A stretch of 64,000 bases of DNA from the NCBI GenBank assembly GCA_960531495.1, contig OY482861.1, positions 4,639,001 to 4,703,000 of the forward strand. Reading direction: 5' to 3'. Shown one piece after another: positions 43,795-55,302 of the stretch; within the stretch, counting starts at the first letter, position 1; the number at the start of each line of letters is the position of its first letter. A model generated the notes under the pieces. It had not been told where the DNA came from. It did no database searches and saw nothing but the letters and a program-made list of their open reading frames with translations. Origin of the DNA: Zeus faber (Eukaryota; Chordata; Actinopteri; Zeiformes; Zeidae). Both the position numbers and the translations under genes were made by a program.

Positions 43795-45093
43795 TCAGTG
43801 TAGCCTTGGCTGCCTAAGCTCCTCTCGTTTTGACAGAATCTCGAGTACTAAGCATATCATGTCCCCCATACGGTCGAGGCTGGACTTTTCTGTCAAGGGT
43901 GGTACACCGGGCTGAGGGGACTCCGTGGTGGAATGCCTACATGCTTGAAGCTCTGTTGGCTGAGGTGGAACATTACACAGCTCACTACGTGCCACAGGAG
44001 ATTTCTGGGCTGTTCGTATAAAAACTGCTGCTCTAGGGAGCCCAGCACATTGCTTGTCTTTGTCGGTAACAAGGGAGTTCTGGTTCATCTGGAATTGGCC
44101 ACCGGCCCTTGGGGGACCCATAGATTGCGCATTGCAGTCATTGGGAAAGGTGTTCTGAGGTGCATGGGAGGAAATACAAGCTCTAGCTTTGTGTTTACAT
44201 TGGTACTCATCCAAATGCACTTGAACGTCTCTCACCGTCCACTGTTCTGCCGGTCTACTTCTGAATATGAATGCCAAGTTTGGGTCTGGGCAGTATCTTG
44301 TGAACATCCGCGCGATCTCACTTCTGAGGCTATGTGCTCTCCTGCCCTGTTGCTTAATGCATTCTTCTGCAACGTCCACTGCTCTGTTTAAGCGAAGCCA
44401 GTAATCATATGGGCCCTTACTGTGTCTTAGTAGGGTACTATAAAAGTCTGCAAGAGGCAAGCTTGATTGGATTCATCACTAAAGTGTTGCGTGAGGATTC
44501 CATATATCATTTCTGGATGATTAACGTGATCGAGTGATGTGTCACTGCGTAAACTGACCCTCACTACCTCCTTAGCCTTACCCCTAAGCCTATAGATTAT
44601 CTCATCTGACCGTCCTGTGAGCTCAATGCCCCTGCTCCTCAAATACGTCTCCATCAGATCCACCCAGTCCTGAATATCATATCTATCTGATCCATCCCCC
44701 CTATACACTGGTGGTTCCCTGGCATCAGTTTTAAGTATAACGTTCATCTTGGATAGATCGAGAGTAGTACCCTGGACGCTGGAATCGAACCCACTGGAAG
44801 GTAGTCGAGATCTAAGGTTCTCATCCTGAGAGAGCAGTCTCATTTTCATTATCACCTACATATCTGCCTGCCCGTTCCACCTATGCACTCGGCTGTCTGA
44901 CTGCGCCACCTGGGGCCCTAAGAGTGGAGGTTATCAGAAGCATAATGGAGTTGCAGTTGTGGTCGTCACCCTGCTCGTTATGAACATCAACGATATCTAT
45001 TGAGACATAGTCTGAGGTAGGTGAAGAAACACGTACAGAGCCCTTAGGCGCAGTCCTCATCTGGCGCAAACTGCCCTCAAATAGCTCTGTCAT
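43795..45093 (-). pseudogene. G2 gag
   Basis: Minus-strand frames 45093-44881 (N-terminus), 44855-44427 (PPVYRGDGSDRYDIQDWVDL, a Gypsy capsid-like segment) and 44460-43795 (YDYWLRLNRAVDVAEECIKQ then a Gln/Pro-rich linker). Two breaks interrupt what was probably one Gag polyprotein. Confidence 0.8.
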
Positions 45094-45417
45094 TTCTCAA
45101 ATAGTAGTTTAAAATAGACAATATATTTGAAAAAAATCGGAATAACCCTGTTATCACCATGCAACCAACAGTGGAACTGGATTTATACAACTACAATGCT
45201 AGAGAATTTATTTTTTAATTCAAAATGGGTACGTCAAAATAAAAAACTTTGGACAACAAAGAAAATTTTCTTTCAGTGACCAACGATTCTGGTATCAAAT
45301 GTTACAAATGAACCCATGGTTGACGTCATTATCGTATAGGTATTGTACCACGCTGGCTGTTGGCAATGCTGGCGTTGCTGCTCCCCCGGAGATCAGCTGC
45401 CCGCTGATCAGAAGGAA

Positions 45418-45432
45418 GGGTCACAGCACCAA
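45418..45432 (-). other. G2 candidate primer-binding site
   Basis: TGGTGCTGTGACCC on the minus strand begins within two bases of the 5' LTR; TGG is the usual complement of the tRNA CCA end. The tRNA was not identified. Confidence 0.6.
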
Positions 45433-45433
45433 T

Positions 45434-45720
45434 TGTAACCCTCTTTTTGTTTAGATTTTGTATGGAAGGCAGAACACAAGACGTAATTTGGGTCCAGCAA
45501 CAGCCTTTTATTGCACTAGTGCCTTGCAATAAAAAAAATAAAGAAAAACTTTGGCACATGGACTCCAGCCTCGCTCCAAATCAAAATTGTCCCTCTGGTC
45601 CACATGGATACAGATACGAATACAAATAAAAGTGCCAGGTGCAAAGATAAAAGTACTAGAGAACATATTTTGGCGAACTTCACTAATTATTTACAAAATA
45701 TTTACACTTTGGTTACTACA
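45434..45720 (-). repeat. G2 5' LTR (right)
   Basis: About 287 bp, TGTAACC at one end and GGTTACTACA at the other. Lacks the ~50 bp present in the left LTR. Confidence 0.88.
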
Positions 45721-46100
45721 AGAAAAAAAAGAGCCTAAACCTCTGGGCATCGAAGACTAAGAACACAGCGACACTTGGTGGTGTGCAGGGGTTATAGCAT
45801 CCATTCATTTGTACTGTAGGCTGCAGACGGAGCTCTTAGAAAGTTTGTTTGCTTTTCTATGGTTTTACTCAATGTTGTCTATCAAACTTTAATATATCGA
45901 AGAATCCAGCGAGCCTGTGCACCTTTTTCTTTCAACAGGTCTGACCACAGCTGTATTGTCAGACAATCTGTAGTGAAGGGCACTTCACTGTAATGAAGGA
46001 ACTGTCAATAGTCAATAGTCAAATAAGTATATTTGTGATAACGTGCTGCAATGGCGCAATGTGTCAGATGTGTGTAAATGCAAAAAAAAGTGATAGAAAC
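45721..46100. other. No feature seen
   Basis: Spacer between G2 and the Expander-like LINE; no frame or repeat recognised. Confidence 0.4.
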
Positions 46101-46934
46101 AATAATTTCCACATTCTTCTTCTTAAGGCTGCTCCCGTTATGGGTCGCCACAGTGGATCATCTGCCTCCAATACCTTCTGTTCTGTGCATCTTCCTCCCT
46201 TTCACCAACCACCTGCATGTCCTTCCTCACCACATCCATAAACTTTCCTCTTTTCCTCTTGCCTGGCAGCTCCATCCTCAGCATCATTCTCCCAATGTAA
46301 CTCTCATCTCTCCTACACACGTGTCCAAACCATCTCAATCTGGCCTCTCTCACTTTTCCACCAAACTGTCCAACCTGAGCTCTCCCTCTAATGTACTCAT
46401 TCTTAATCCTGTCCATTCTTGTCACTCCCAGTGAAAATCTCAACATCCTCAACTCTGCCACCTCCAGTTCAGCCACCTGCCTTTTTGTCAGTGCCACAGC
46501 CTCTAAACCGTACAACATAGCTGGTCTCACTACCGTCCTGTAGACCTTCCCCTTCACTCTTGCTGGAACCCTTGTCACAGATCACTCCGGACATCTTCTC
46601 CACCCACTCCACCCTACATCATAGTCCACAGAGACTCCTGCCTGATTTCATCTGTTAACCTGTCCATCACCACTGCAAACAAGAAAGGACTTAGAGTTGA
46701 TCATTGATGCAATCCCACCCATATTGCCTGACTTACCTCGTCCCTAAAATGCGTGCAGCACTCCTTTTTTAACTTCCACCATTTTATCTTCACTCTTTTC
46801 TTCTCCTTGGCCTCCAGAGTCATCCTCCAGACCACCATCTGATGCTTCCTAGCAACACACTCCCCTACCACCACTTTGCAGTCGCTAATCTCTTTGAGAT
46901 TGCACCTCCTGCATAAGATGTAGTCGACCTAACG

Positions 46935-47292
<358 letters not shown>

Positions 47293-47925
47293 CATTCCTC
47301 TCCTTGACACAATACCTACCCATCACCTTCTCGTCACCTATGTCTCTGATCCCTTTGCCAACATGCACATTGAGATCTGCTCCAATGACCACTCTCTCTC
47401 CCTTGGGGAGGCTCTCTACCCTCCTACCCTTCTTCCTCTCCTGCTGTCTCGGGACACGCCTTCCCCCTCTTCTTCTTCTTCTTTGGCCGACAGTGGCACA
47501 ATTTCCACTGGCACCCTGTTGGCTAACGGCACCAATGGTGGTCGTTGTTAACCCCGGCCTCGACCGATCCAGTATGGAAATCTGATTTGTTGTCCGCATG
47601 TTTGATTTAGCATGGTTTTTACGTTGGATGCCCTTCCTGGCGCAACCCTCTCTATTCATCCAGGCTTGGGACTGGCACTGATGATACACTGGCTTGTGCA
47701 CCCCCACTGGCTAGATTAATAATTTCCGCATTCAAAATACATAAAAATTGTTGCAATATATCTTCCAACCACTAGTTGCAGCAGGAGCATCTTGTTAGGG
47801 AGAAGCAGGAACAATGCGAGCGAGGAAGAAGAAGCGGCAGACACTTTTAATGCGGAAATGATAATTTCTATCACTTATTTCTGGCATTTACACGCAACTG
47901 ACATTGCTCCATCACAGTGGGTGCA

Positions 47926-48180
47926 TGTTTAATTCTTAGGCTGAGCTTTCCAGCGTGTCGGATAGTGCTCGCGCTATTACCTTGTTGATTCCCTGTTTTT
48001 TTGACCCTTTGCCTGTCTCACAGATTTAGATTCCCTGCCTGTTCCTTGATGGCAGATATCCTGTTTTTTTTTTACCCTGGCCTGTTTGTTCAAATAAACC
48101 TCTGCTTTATGAACTTTCCCCCGCTCCTAAGTGTCGAGCTTTTGTGTTTACCTCTGGCCTGAGTCAGTGAGCCTAACAAG
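47926..48180 (+). mobile_element. Probable solo LTR of a Gypsy-like element
   Basis: Runs from 'tcttaggctgagctttccag' to 'tcagtgagcctaaca', approximate inverted ends, with 'caaataaacctctgctttat' as polyadenylation signal. About 250 bp with no second copy in the window. Confidence 0.5.
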
Positions 48181-48750
48181 TACAGCATCGACTCTTTATA
48201 AACCGATCATTTAAGTGTGGGAACAATACAATTTATCAAACTTCCTGTCAAATGTATTTGGAGTGAAAGGAAGCTCAAAACTAGGCCGCATATTTGCATG
48301 AAAGGAACTTGAATGTGCAGCGTCATGTGTATTTTCACAGTCCAGCCATCCACTTTCCAGAGCTTATGAGTAGGAAATCCCATCAGCTAATTTAGTAAAT
48401 GACTTTGAGCGTCAGATATGTTGACCGAAAACATAGTTGTTTTTCAACCTAGACTGTTGATTGCGTATCAACATAAAAAATATATATATTAACAATGGCT
48501 ATTGATCATATTTATATGCATTTATTTGGAATAGAGTAATACATTTTTTCTCTAGGCTAAAGGCAAAACTAGATTAACTTTAAATGAGTAGACAAAAGAA
48601 TATAATACTGGATCTCAGTAATCAGGATTCATGACAGTACTAAACCACCCCCACTGGCCTCACTAGCCATTATCCTATAATTTGGTTTGCACAATTCTTC
48701 CCATTGAGAAAACAAGCAAAAAAAATAAAATTTATAATTCACAACCAGAC
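48181..48750. other. No feature seen
   Basis: AT-rich flank of the next element; nothing recognised. Confidence 0.4.
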
Positions 48751-49101
48751 TGTCAGGGTTCGCCCGGGTCCTACCAGCATCAGCCACTAGATGCCGCCAG
48801 TACTGCCTTTTCAAGGTTGCTCTGCTTCACCTATTTCTGTTCCTGATTACCCTGCCTCATTAGATGATATGTTTCACCTGTGTCTCGTTTGGTCGTCCCT
48901 ATTTAGACCCTGTCGTTTGTGTCCTCGGGCGCTCAGTCTTGAGTTTGTCTAACCTCATGACAACGCTCTTGTCCCAAGCTCCCGAGACTTCTTATTTGTT
49001 TTTGCCCAGTTTTGTACTTGTTTTGAGTAAAACCTCTATTTTTGCCACCTCGCCTCTGCCTTGTTCTCTGCACCTGGGTTCACTCAGCACACCTCCTAAC
49101 A
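48751..49101 (+). repeat. G3 5' LTR
   Basis: 351 bp, TGTCAGGG...CCTAACA. Confidence 0.95.
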
Positions 49102-49119
49102 GCAAGACTGAGCCACAAC

Positions 49120-50106
49120 ATGGACCCAGCAGAGAGCCAGCCTCCAGAGGTGGAAAGCCTGCGGGTGGCCTTGACGCAACAGGAGGCTGCGATTGGCCGA
49201 CACGAGCGGGTTCTCCAACAGGTCCTGGAAAACCTGCAGTCGCTCGCCCAGGCCGTCCAACAGAGCCAGGCACCGGCTCCACCTATGGGCCCTGCGCCAG
49301 CGCTGCCTCCCATGGACCCGCGTCCTCCAGAGCACCGCGAACCACGACTGCCGGCGCCAGAGAGGTACGACGGTAACCCAGGGGGCTGTCGTGGCTTTCT
49401 GACACAATGCTCCCTGGCTTTCGAGCTCCAGCCGTCACAGTTCCCCACCCAGCGCTCACAGGTGGCATACGTGGTCACGCTACTCACCGGCAAAGCACTC
49501 TCCTGGGCCACAGCCATCTGGAATCGGCAAACCCCGGCCTGCTCCAGCTACCAGGCTTTTGCCGGGGAGATGCGCCGAGTGTTCGACCACTCAGTCAGTG
49601 GGAGGGAGGCGTCGACACGGCTACTCCGGCTCCGCCAGGGGGGACAGAGCGTGGCGGACTACGCCATCGCATTCCGCACCCTCGCCGTGGCGTCTGGATG
49701 GAACAGCGAGGCACTCATCGCGGCCTTCCAGGGGGGCCTCAATGAGGGGGTCAAGGACGAGCTGGCATCCCGGGAGGCGCAGGAGGACCTGGACACGCTC
49801 ATCGATGCAGCGATTCGGGTGGACAACCGCCTCCGGGAGAGACAAAGGGAACGCGATTTCCCCGCTTCACCAACATCAGCGCGCAGAGCGGCTCTGGGGA
49901 CGAGGCCTCCCGAGCATCTCCTGGCTATCCCGAGCTCGCCTCCAGCATCAAGGGAGGAGCCGATGCAAGTAGGCAGCACACGGCTCTCTCGGTCCGAACG
50001 TGACCGGCGGATGAGAGAGCGCTGCTGCCTGTACTGTGGGATCCCGGGGCATTTCCGTTCTTCCTGCCCTGAGCTCTCGGGAAAAGCCAACTCTCGTCCA
50101 GGGTAG
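49120..50106 (+). CDS. G3 Gag
   Basis: 328 codons from the ATG at 49120 ([20 protein letters not shown]), 18 bases after the LTR. N-terminal coiled-coil-like and Pro-rich region, then a Gypsy capsid ([20 protein letters not shown]; later [20 protein letters not shown]) and one CCHC zinc knuckle near the end, [14 protein letters not shown], with perfect C-x2-C-x4-H-x4-C spacing. Gag forms the particle that packages the RNA. The longer frame reaching back to 49042 starts inside the LTR and is not used here. It ends in TAG at 50104-50106, in a 31-base overlap with pol. Confidence 0.95.
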   Translation: MDPAESQPPEVESLRVALTQQEAAIGRHERVLQQVLENLQSLAQAVQQSQAPAPPMGPAPALPPMDPRPPEHREPRLPAPERYDGNPGGCRGFLTQCSLAFELQPSQFPTQRSQVAYVVTLLTGKALSWATAIWNRQTPACSSYQAFAGEMRRVFDHSVSGREASTRLLRLRQGGQSVADYAIAFRTLAVASGWNSEALIAAFQGGLNEGVKDELASREAQEDLDTLIDAAIRVDNRLRERQRERDFPASPTSARRAALGTRPPEHLLAIPSSPPASREEPMQVGSTRLSRSERDRRMRERCCLYCGIPGHFRSSCPELSGKANSRPG

Positions 50107-53100
50107 GGAGAACTGCGACGAGGCCAACCTTCTCTCCCGAGCTCGAGGCGACCAGGGTCCTGCTGGCTGCCTCCCTCGCCTGGGGAGATCAACATCACTC
50201 CCTCCAAGCTATGGTGGATTCCGGCGCTGCAGGAAGCTTCCTGGATGTAGGGCTAGCAAAGGCCCTAAAGCTCCCTCTGGCACCTCTAGAGCATCCTCTC
50301 ACGGTGACAGCCCTGGATGGAAGACCACTGGGTCCCGGTAGCGTGTGCCATCTCACCGCCCCCCTTTGGCTGTCACTGGAGGGAAAACATTCAGAGGTAA
50401 TCCAGCTCCACCTCATCCACTCTCCTGAGTTTCCACTGGTCCTGGGCTACCCATGGCTAGCCCGTCACAACCCACATCTGGACTGGGCCTCCGGGCATCT
50501 CACCGAATGGGGCCCTGCCTGCCACACCACCTGTCTTTGTTCTAGTCCGTCTTCTCACCCTCTCGAGTCTCCAGTCCGTGTCCAAGCCCGGGCCCCTTCC
50601 CAAGCCCCTGCCCACTCTGGAGTTCCTGTCAGTGTCGTGGCTCCAGTCCGTATTCAAGGTCCCATCCATCCCGAGTTTTCACGAGTGCCCCACGAGTATG
50701 CCGATCTGAGGGAGGTCTTCAGCAAGAGACGGGCCACCACGCTTCCTCCCCATCGGTCCTATGACTGCGCCATGGACCTTCTGCCTGGCACCTGCCCTCC
50801 TCGGGGACGTCTCTTCTCTCTCTCTGCCCCTGAGACTACAGCCATGGAGGAGTACATCCGGGGGGCGCTCACCTCAGGTTTCATCCGCCCTTCTACCTCC
50901 CCGGCGGGCGCAGGGTTTTTCTTCGTGGGTAAGAAGGATGGCGGCCTGCGTCCCTGCATTGATTACCGTGGTCTGAACAAGATCACGGTCAAGAATCGCT
51001 ACCCCCTTCCTCTCATGTCCACATCTTTCGAGCAACTGCAAGGCGCCACCATCTTCACCAAACTCGATCTTCGAAACGCATACAATCTCGTCCGTGTCCG
51101 CGAGGGGGATGAGTGGAAGACCGCCTCCAACACACCTACCGGCCATTATGAATACCTGGTCATGCCTTTTGGATTGGCCAATGCTCCCGCTGTCTTCCAG
51201 GCCTTTGTAAACGACGTCCTCCGTGAGTTTCTCAACCGCTCCGTGTTCGTCTACATCGATGACATCCTCATCTTCTCCAGGACCCTTCCCGAACACATAC
51301 AGCATGTGAGACAGGTCCTTCACCGCCTGCTCGCCAATGGCCTCTATGTGAAGCTGGAGAAGAGTGAGTTCCACGCCACCACCGTTCAGTTCCTGGGGTT
51401 TGTCATCACCGAGGGTCACGTCCAGATGGATCCTGCCAAGACCGAAGCCGTCCGGGACTGGCCACCACCCACTTCGGTCAAACAGGTGCAGCGCTTCCTC
51501 GGGTTTGCCAATTTTTACAGGCGATTCATTCGGGGTTTTAGCACTGTGGCAGCTCCCCTCACCGCCCTCACTAGGACATCCACAGCCCGCTTCGCCTGGA
51601 CTGCGGAGGCTGAGGGGGCGTTCAGGGCTCTCAAGATGCGGTTCACCTCTGCCCCTGTCCTGGCCACACCAGAGCCTACCCTACCCTTCGTGGTGGAGGT
51701 GGATGCTTCCGATGTGGGAGTGGGAGCTGTTTTGTCCCAAAGGACTCACGACAAAAAGCTCCATCCATGTGCTTTCTTCTCCCGTCGCCTTACCCCAGCG
51801 GAACGGAACTATGACATAGGGAACCGGGAGCTACTGGCAGTCAAACTGGCGTTGGAGGAGTGGCGGCACTGGCTGGAGGGGGCCCAACACCCATTTGTCG
51901 TCTGGACCGACCACAAGAACCTGACATACATTCAGGATGCCAAACGCCTCAACTCCCGTCAAGCCGGATGGGCCTTGTTCTTCAATGGGTTCAACTTCAT
52001 CCTGTCGTATCGTCCCGGGTCCAAGAACCTCAAGCCCGACGCTCTCTCCAGACAGTTCGACCCTCCTGAGCTGGTTGAACTCCCCGAGCCCATTCTCCAG
52101 AGCTCCTGCATCTTGGCTCCGGTCCGCTGGGGAATCGAGACGCAGGTCCGGCAGGCCCAAAGGAGGGAGGCGGATCCCGGCAACGGGCCCCTGGGTCACC
52201 TGTTTGTCCCGAAGGCTGTCCGATCCCAAGTCCTGCAATGGGGGCATTCATCCCGCCTCACTGGCCACCCGGGGATCTCCAGGACCCTCGAGTTCCTCCG
52301 CAGGCGTTTCTGGTGGCCTACCATGGAGCAGGACGTCCGGTCCTTTGTCGCTGCCTGCACCATCTGCACCCAGAACAAGAACACCCGGTCACGTCCCATG
52401 GGGCTGCTGCATCCCCTTCCCATCCCCAGTCGGCCCTGGTCACACCTCTCAGTGGACTTCATCACCGGCCTTCCACCGTCTCGGGGCCACACCGTCATCT
52501 TCGTCGTTGTGGACCAGTTCTCCAAGGCTTGCCGCTTTATTCCTCTGCCCAAGCTCCCCTCAGCTCTGGAGACTGCTGAGCTCATGGTGCAGCACGTTTT
52601 CAGGGTGTTCGGCCTGCCCCTGGACGTGGTGTCAGACCGCGGTCCGCAGTTTGCATCCCGGTTCTGGAAAGCATTCCACCAGCTCCTCGGCGCCTCCGTC
52701 AGCCTGTCCTCCGGTTTCCACCCGCAATCCAATGGCCAGACGGAGCGGGTCAACCAGGACCTGGAGACAACACTGAGGTGCCTCGTGTCCTCCAACCCTG
52801 CCTCCTGGAGCGACCATCTGGTGTGGGCGGAATACGCTCACAACACTCTGCGCTGCTCTTCCACTGGCATGTCCCCGTTTGAGTGCCAGTTCGGGTACGT
52901 ACCTCCTCTGTTTCAGGAGCAAGAGGCGGAGGTGGGAGTGCCGTCAGCCCAGCGGTTCGTCCAGCGGTGCCGACGGACCTGGCAGAGGGCTCGTCAGGCC
53001 CTGCTGAGGACATCCCAGCAGCAGCAGATCCAGGCCAACCGACGGGGCAGACCAGTGCCTATGCTCCGTCCGGGCCAGAGGGTCTGGCTGTCCACCAGGG

Positions 53101-53249
53101 ACCTTCCATTACGGGTGGAGTCACGCAAGCTCGCGCCACGGTATGTTGGGCCCTTCAAGATCGTGCGGCGGGTCAATCCTGCCGCATACCGTCTTCTGCT
53201 CCCCAGGTCCATGAGGATAAACCCCACCTTCCACGTGTCGCGGCTCTAA
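50073..53249 (+). CDS. G3 Pol polyprotein (protease, RT, RNase H, integrase)
   Basis: Open for 1058 codons up to TAA 53247-53249; entered from gag by -1 frameshift. Domains in order: retropepsin with [10 protein letters not shown] at 50211; RT with [24 protein letters not shown] and the catalytic box VYIDDILIF (about 51250); RNase H starting [15 protein letters not shown] (about 51695) and ending with [15 protein letters not shown]; integrase zinc-binding [10 protein letters not shown]...CTICTQNK (52240-52380), then core VDFITG (first Asp), [16 protein letters not shown] (second) and [12 protein letters not shown] (Glu). It ends at [10 protein letters not shown]. All catalytic residues are visible. 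Copies and inserts the element. The stop cuts off the chromodomain that follows in the same frame. Confidence 0.96.
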   Translation, partial: ALGKSQLSSRVGRTATRPTFSPELEATRVLLAASLAWGDQHHSLQAMVDSGAAGSFLDVGLAKALKLPLAPLEHPLTVTALDGRPLGPGSVCHLTAPLWLSLEGKHSEVIQLHLIHSPEFPLVLGYPWLARHNPHLDWASGHLTEWGPACHTTCLCSSPSSHPLESPVRVQARAPSQAPAHSGVPVSVVAPVRIQGPIHPEFSRVPHEYADLREVFSKRRATTLPPHRSYDCAMDLLPGTCPPRGRLFSLSAPETTAMEEYIRGALTSGFIRPSTSPAGAGFFFVGKKDGGLRPCIDYRGLNKITVKNRYPLPLMSTSFEQLQGATIFTKLDLRNAYNLVRVREGDEWKTASNTPTGHYEYLVMPFGLANAPAVFQAFVNDVLREFLNRSVFVYIDDILIFSRTLPEHIQHVRQVLHRLLANGLYVKLEKSEFHATTVQFLGFVITEGHVQMDPAKTEAVRDWPPPTSVKQVQRFLGFANFYRRFIRGFSTVAAPLTALTRTSTARFAWTAEAEGAFRALKMRFTSAPVLATPEPTLPFVVEVDASDVGVGAVLSQRTHDKKLHPCAFFSRRLTPAERNYDIGNRELLAVKLALEEWRHWLEGAQHPFVVWTDHKNLTYIQDAKRLNSRQAGWALFFNGFNFILSYRPGSKNLKPDALSRQFDPPELVELPEPILQSSCILAPVRWGIETQVRQAQRREADPGNGPLGHLFVPKAVRSQVLQWGHSSRLTGHPGISRTLEFLRRRFWWPTMEQDVRSFVAACTICTQNKNTRSRPMGLLHPLPIPSRPWSHLSVDFITGLPPSRGHTVIFVVVDQFSKACRFIPLPKLPSALETAELMVQHVFRVFGLPLDVVSDRGPQFASRFWKAFHQLLGASVSLSSGFHPQSNGQTERVNQDLETTLRCLVSSNPASWSDHLVWAEYAHNTLRCSSTGMSPFECQFGYVPPLFQEQEAEVGVPSAQRFVQRCRRTWQRARQALLRTSQQQQIQANRRGRPVPMLRPGQRVWLSTRDLPLRVESRKLAPRYVGPFKIVRRVNPAAYRLLLPRSMRINPTFHVSRL
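50079..50085 (+). promoter_or_regulatory. -1 ribosomal frameshift heptamer between gag and pol
   Basis: G GGA AAA in the gag frame has the X XXY YYZ form. The pol frame is -1 to gag and is open from 50073, so slippage here would join the two before the gag stop at 50104. Confidence 0.7.
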
Positions 53250-53528
53250 CCGGTGGTCACCAGCACCTTGGCGCCCACCACGAGGCCTTCTCCGGCGCCT
53301 CGCATCATCGACGGTCAGCCCGCCTACACAGTCCGCCGGCTCCTGTACTCCCGCCGGGTCCGCGGGGCCCTGCAATACCTGGTGGACTGGGAGGGTTACG
53401 GGCCGGAGGAGCGCTCCTGGGTTCCGGCCCGGGATATCCTGGACCCCTCTCTGATCCAGGATTTCCGCCGTCGCCACCCGACACTCCCTGGAGGAACGTC
53501 GGGAGCCGTTCCTAGACGGGGGGGGTCC
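53250..53528 (+). pseudogene. G3 chromodomain, separated from Pol by a stop codon
   Basis: In the same frame as pol, directly after its TAA, the sequence continues open and encodes [20 protein letters not shown] then [19 protein letters not shown], a chromodomain of the type at the C-terminus of chromovirus integrases, where it guides insertion to histone marks. Because only the TAA separates them, a point mutation in the last part of Pol is the simplest explanation. A run of G just before 53529 is the polypurine tract. Confidence 0.85.
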
Positions 53529-53871
53529 TGTCAGGGTTCGCCCGGGTCCTACCAGCATCAGCCACTAGATGCCGCCAGTACTGCCTTTTCAAGGTTGCTC
53601 TGCTTCACCTATTTCTGTTCCTGATTACCCTGCCTCATTAGGTGATATGTTTCACCTGTGTCTCGTTTGGTCGTCCCTATTTAGACCCTGTCGTCTGTGT
53701 CCTCAGGCGCTCAGTCTTGAGTTTGTCTAACCTCATGACAACGCGCTTGTCCCAAGTCTTCTTATTTGTTTTTGCCCAGTTTTTGTACTTGTTCTGAGTA
53801 AACCTCTATTTTTGCCACCTCGCCTCTGCCTTGTTCTCTGCACCTGGGTTCACTCAGCATACCCCCTAACA
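53529..53871 (+). repeat. G3 3' LTR
   Basis: 343 bp, TGTCAGGG...CCTAACA; lacks 8 bases of the 5' LTR near 48990. Confidence 0.95.
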
Positions 53872-54850
53872 AAAAGTGTGCCACATATGACTTCAATGGT
53901 GGCTGAAGGATTTGAGCAGAAGCATATAGGAGAAAGGATGGAAGAAGCTACAGTATTATCACGAAAAAGGAGTTTCTATGGGTCAAACAATAACCCATGG
54001 ACACAGAAGCATCATGCTCAGATAAGGAAATTGTTGCATGCAACGATGAAGCCAAAGGAAATTGCTGTAGCTAAGTGTGCAGCACACAAAATGTACATGT
54101 CAAGGGTTACACAAGGTAACAAAAAAGTGGACGAGGCTGCAAAAGCAGTTACAGGAGCAAACAAAGCAGGCAAAGTTCTTCTTGTCACCCATAAAGTGAA
54201 CTTGTAAGATAAAATCACGCTCAGAGATGTGATCTCGATGCAAGAAGCTGCGTCAGCCATAGATAAACAATTATGGTTGGACCGAGGGGCCACACAAGAG
54301 TCTACTGGTCTGTGGAGAAATCATGAAGGACTGATGGTAGAACCCCCTGACCTACGAGGTCTGATGATACAGGAAGCACATGGGTTAGCCCATGTTACAA
54401 GGGGGTAGGTAAGAAGAAAAACCACAAAAGAGTCGGGTTTTTAGGCACCGTACTTGCTTGAGCAAATTTATTATGTCAAAGGCTTATGTCTAACCAAGCG
54501 TAAAGATGCTCAGTCAGTTGCCAAGCCAAGTTTTTGTGTCGCGAGGTCATAAGCAGGTGGGGACTTCCAGAATGCATATCTTCAGATAATCGGAAAGAGT
54601 TTGTGGATAAAACTGTAAAATTAATTCTGCAAAAATTGGGAATTAAACAATGTCTAGGAGCTGTTTATCATCCGCAAAGCCAAGGTGTTTGTGAAAAAAT
54701 GAATGGTGTGCTGAAAAATCGCATTGTTAAAATCTGTCAGCATACAGGACTGAATTGAGTAGAGGTGCTTCCGTTGGCATTAATGGTGTGTAGTTAGGAG
54801 CTAACACTAGTAGAGAAATATCCATTCTGATTATCTGATTCCGTCATAGA
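53872..54850 (+). pseudogene. Endogenous retrovirus copy 2, pol remnant
   Basis: 53887-54207 encodes the RNase H C-terminal-like segment seen at 8281-8048, here longer, including 'TQGNKKVDEAAKA'. A stop ends it at 54205. Then come a decayed integrase zinc-finger region (to about 54410) and the integrase core 54534-54758 with the second catalytic Asp region and the HPQSQG block, ending in TGA. Gag, protease and RT are absent; the left edge is the G3 LTR. Fossil. Confidence 0.75.
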
Positions 54851-55036
54851 CTCAATACTATTTTTGAAGGGGAAAATGTATGGACACAGGGGGGAAAAGG
54901 AAAATTTTAATCATATATTGGAATGATGTTAAAGTGATAAAATGAATTCGAAATTATTATACTGTATTTGATGTGTGTGCAAGATACTGGCTGGTGAATT
55001 TTTCTTTCAGGACCAGTCTGAGGATGGCTGTGTTGT

Positions 55037-55302
55037 CAGGGGTCCCGGTGATAAGGGAGGTGAAAATGTGAACAGTGACCTATGTAGGGGAATCAGATGG
55101 TCAACGTTGTCTCTGGTCAAGCATAAAAGCACCTGCCCGAGTTTCATTCGACAGAGAATCCATCCGGCTCGGTTTTCTCCTGGACGTCCTAGGCAAGTCT
55201 TGTCTGATGCTGTTCTTTTGTAATAAACCTCTTATTTTACTCAAGTCAACGTCAGCGGTCACTCCTTCTTCATCAACACATCAAATTCATCAAGAAACTA
55301 CT
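55037..55302 (+). mobile_element. LTR of endogenous retrovirus copy 2
   Basis: About 266 bp matching 6187-6500 inverted. Contains CATAAAAGC as TATA-like box and 'gtaataaacctcttatttta' as polyadenylation signal; ends 'catcaagaaactact'. The sequence between integrase and LTR is much shorter than in copy 1. Confidence 0.75.

Larger units (their letters stand above)
38321..45720 (-). mobile_element. Ty3/Gypsy retrotransposon G2, complete outline but decayed
   Basis: Two similar LTRs enclose 6.8 kb on the minus strand. The order gag (45093-43795), protease (~43300), reverse transcriptase and RNase H (42452-41300), integrase (40544-38981) is the Ty3/Gypsy order. Primer-site and polypurine-tract candidates lie next to the LTRs in the right places. 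Many frameshifts and stops break every domain except the C-terminal integrase part. It sits about 0.76 kb upstream of the derl2 start codon, in the same orientation as derl2. The integrase fragment at 18905-19874 is a relative. No clear target-site duplication was found. Confidence 0.93.
48751..53871 (+). mobile_element. Chromodomain Ty3/Gypsy retrotransposon G3, nearly intact
   Basis: 5' LTR 48751-49101, gag, pol, chromodomain and 3' LTR 53529-53871, 5.1 kb in all. The LTRs differ by about 7 substitutions and 3 indels over ~345 bp, so insertion is fairly recent. The element is strongly GC-rich against AT-rich flanks. Flanking bases differ (cagac before, aaaag after), so no target-site duplication. 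The right flank begins directly inside an endogenous retrovirus remnant. Confidence 0.97.

Noticed and set aside
50211-53249. Independent host aspartic protease or domesticated Gypsy gene
   Set aside because: Flanked by paired LTRs with gag upstream; it is an ordinary retrotransposon.
49659-53558. Many 70-280-codon frames overlapping G3 gag and pol
   Set aside because: Shadows of the GC-rich gag and pol frames.
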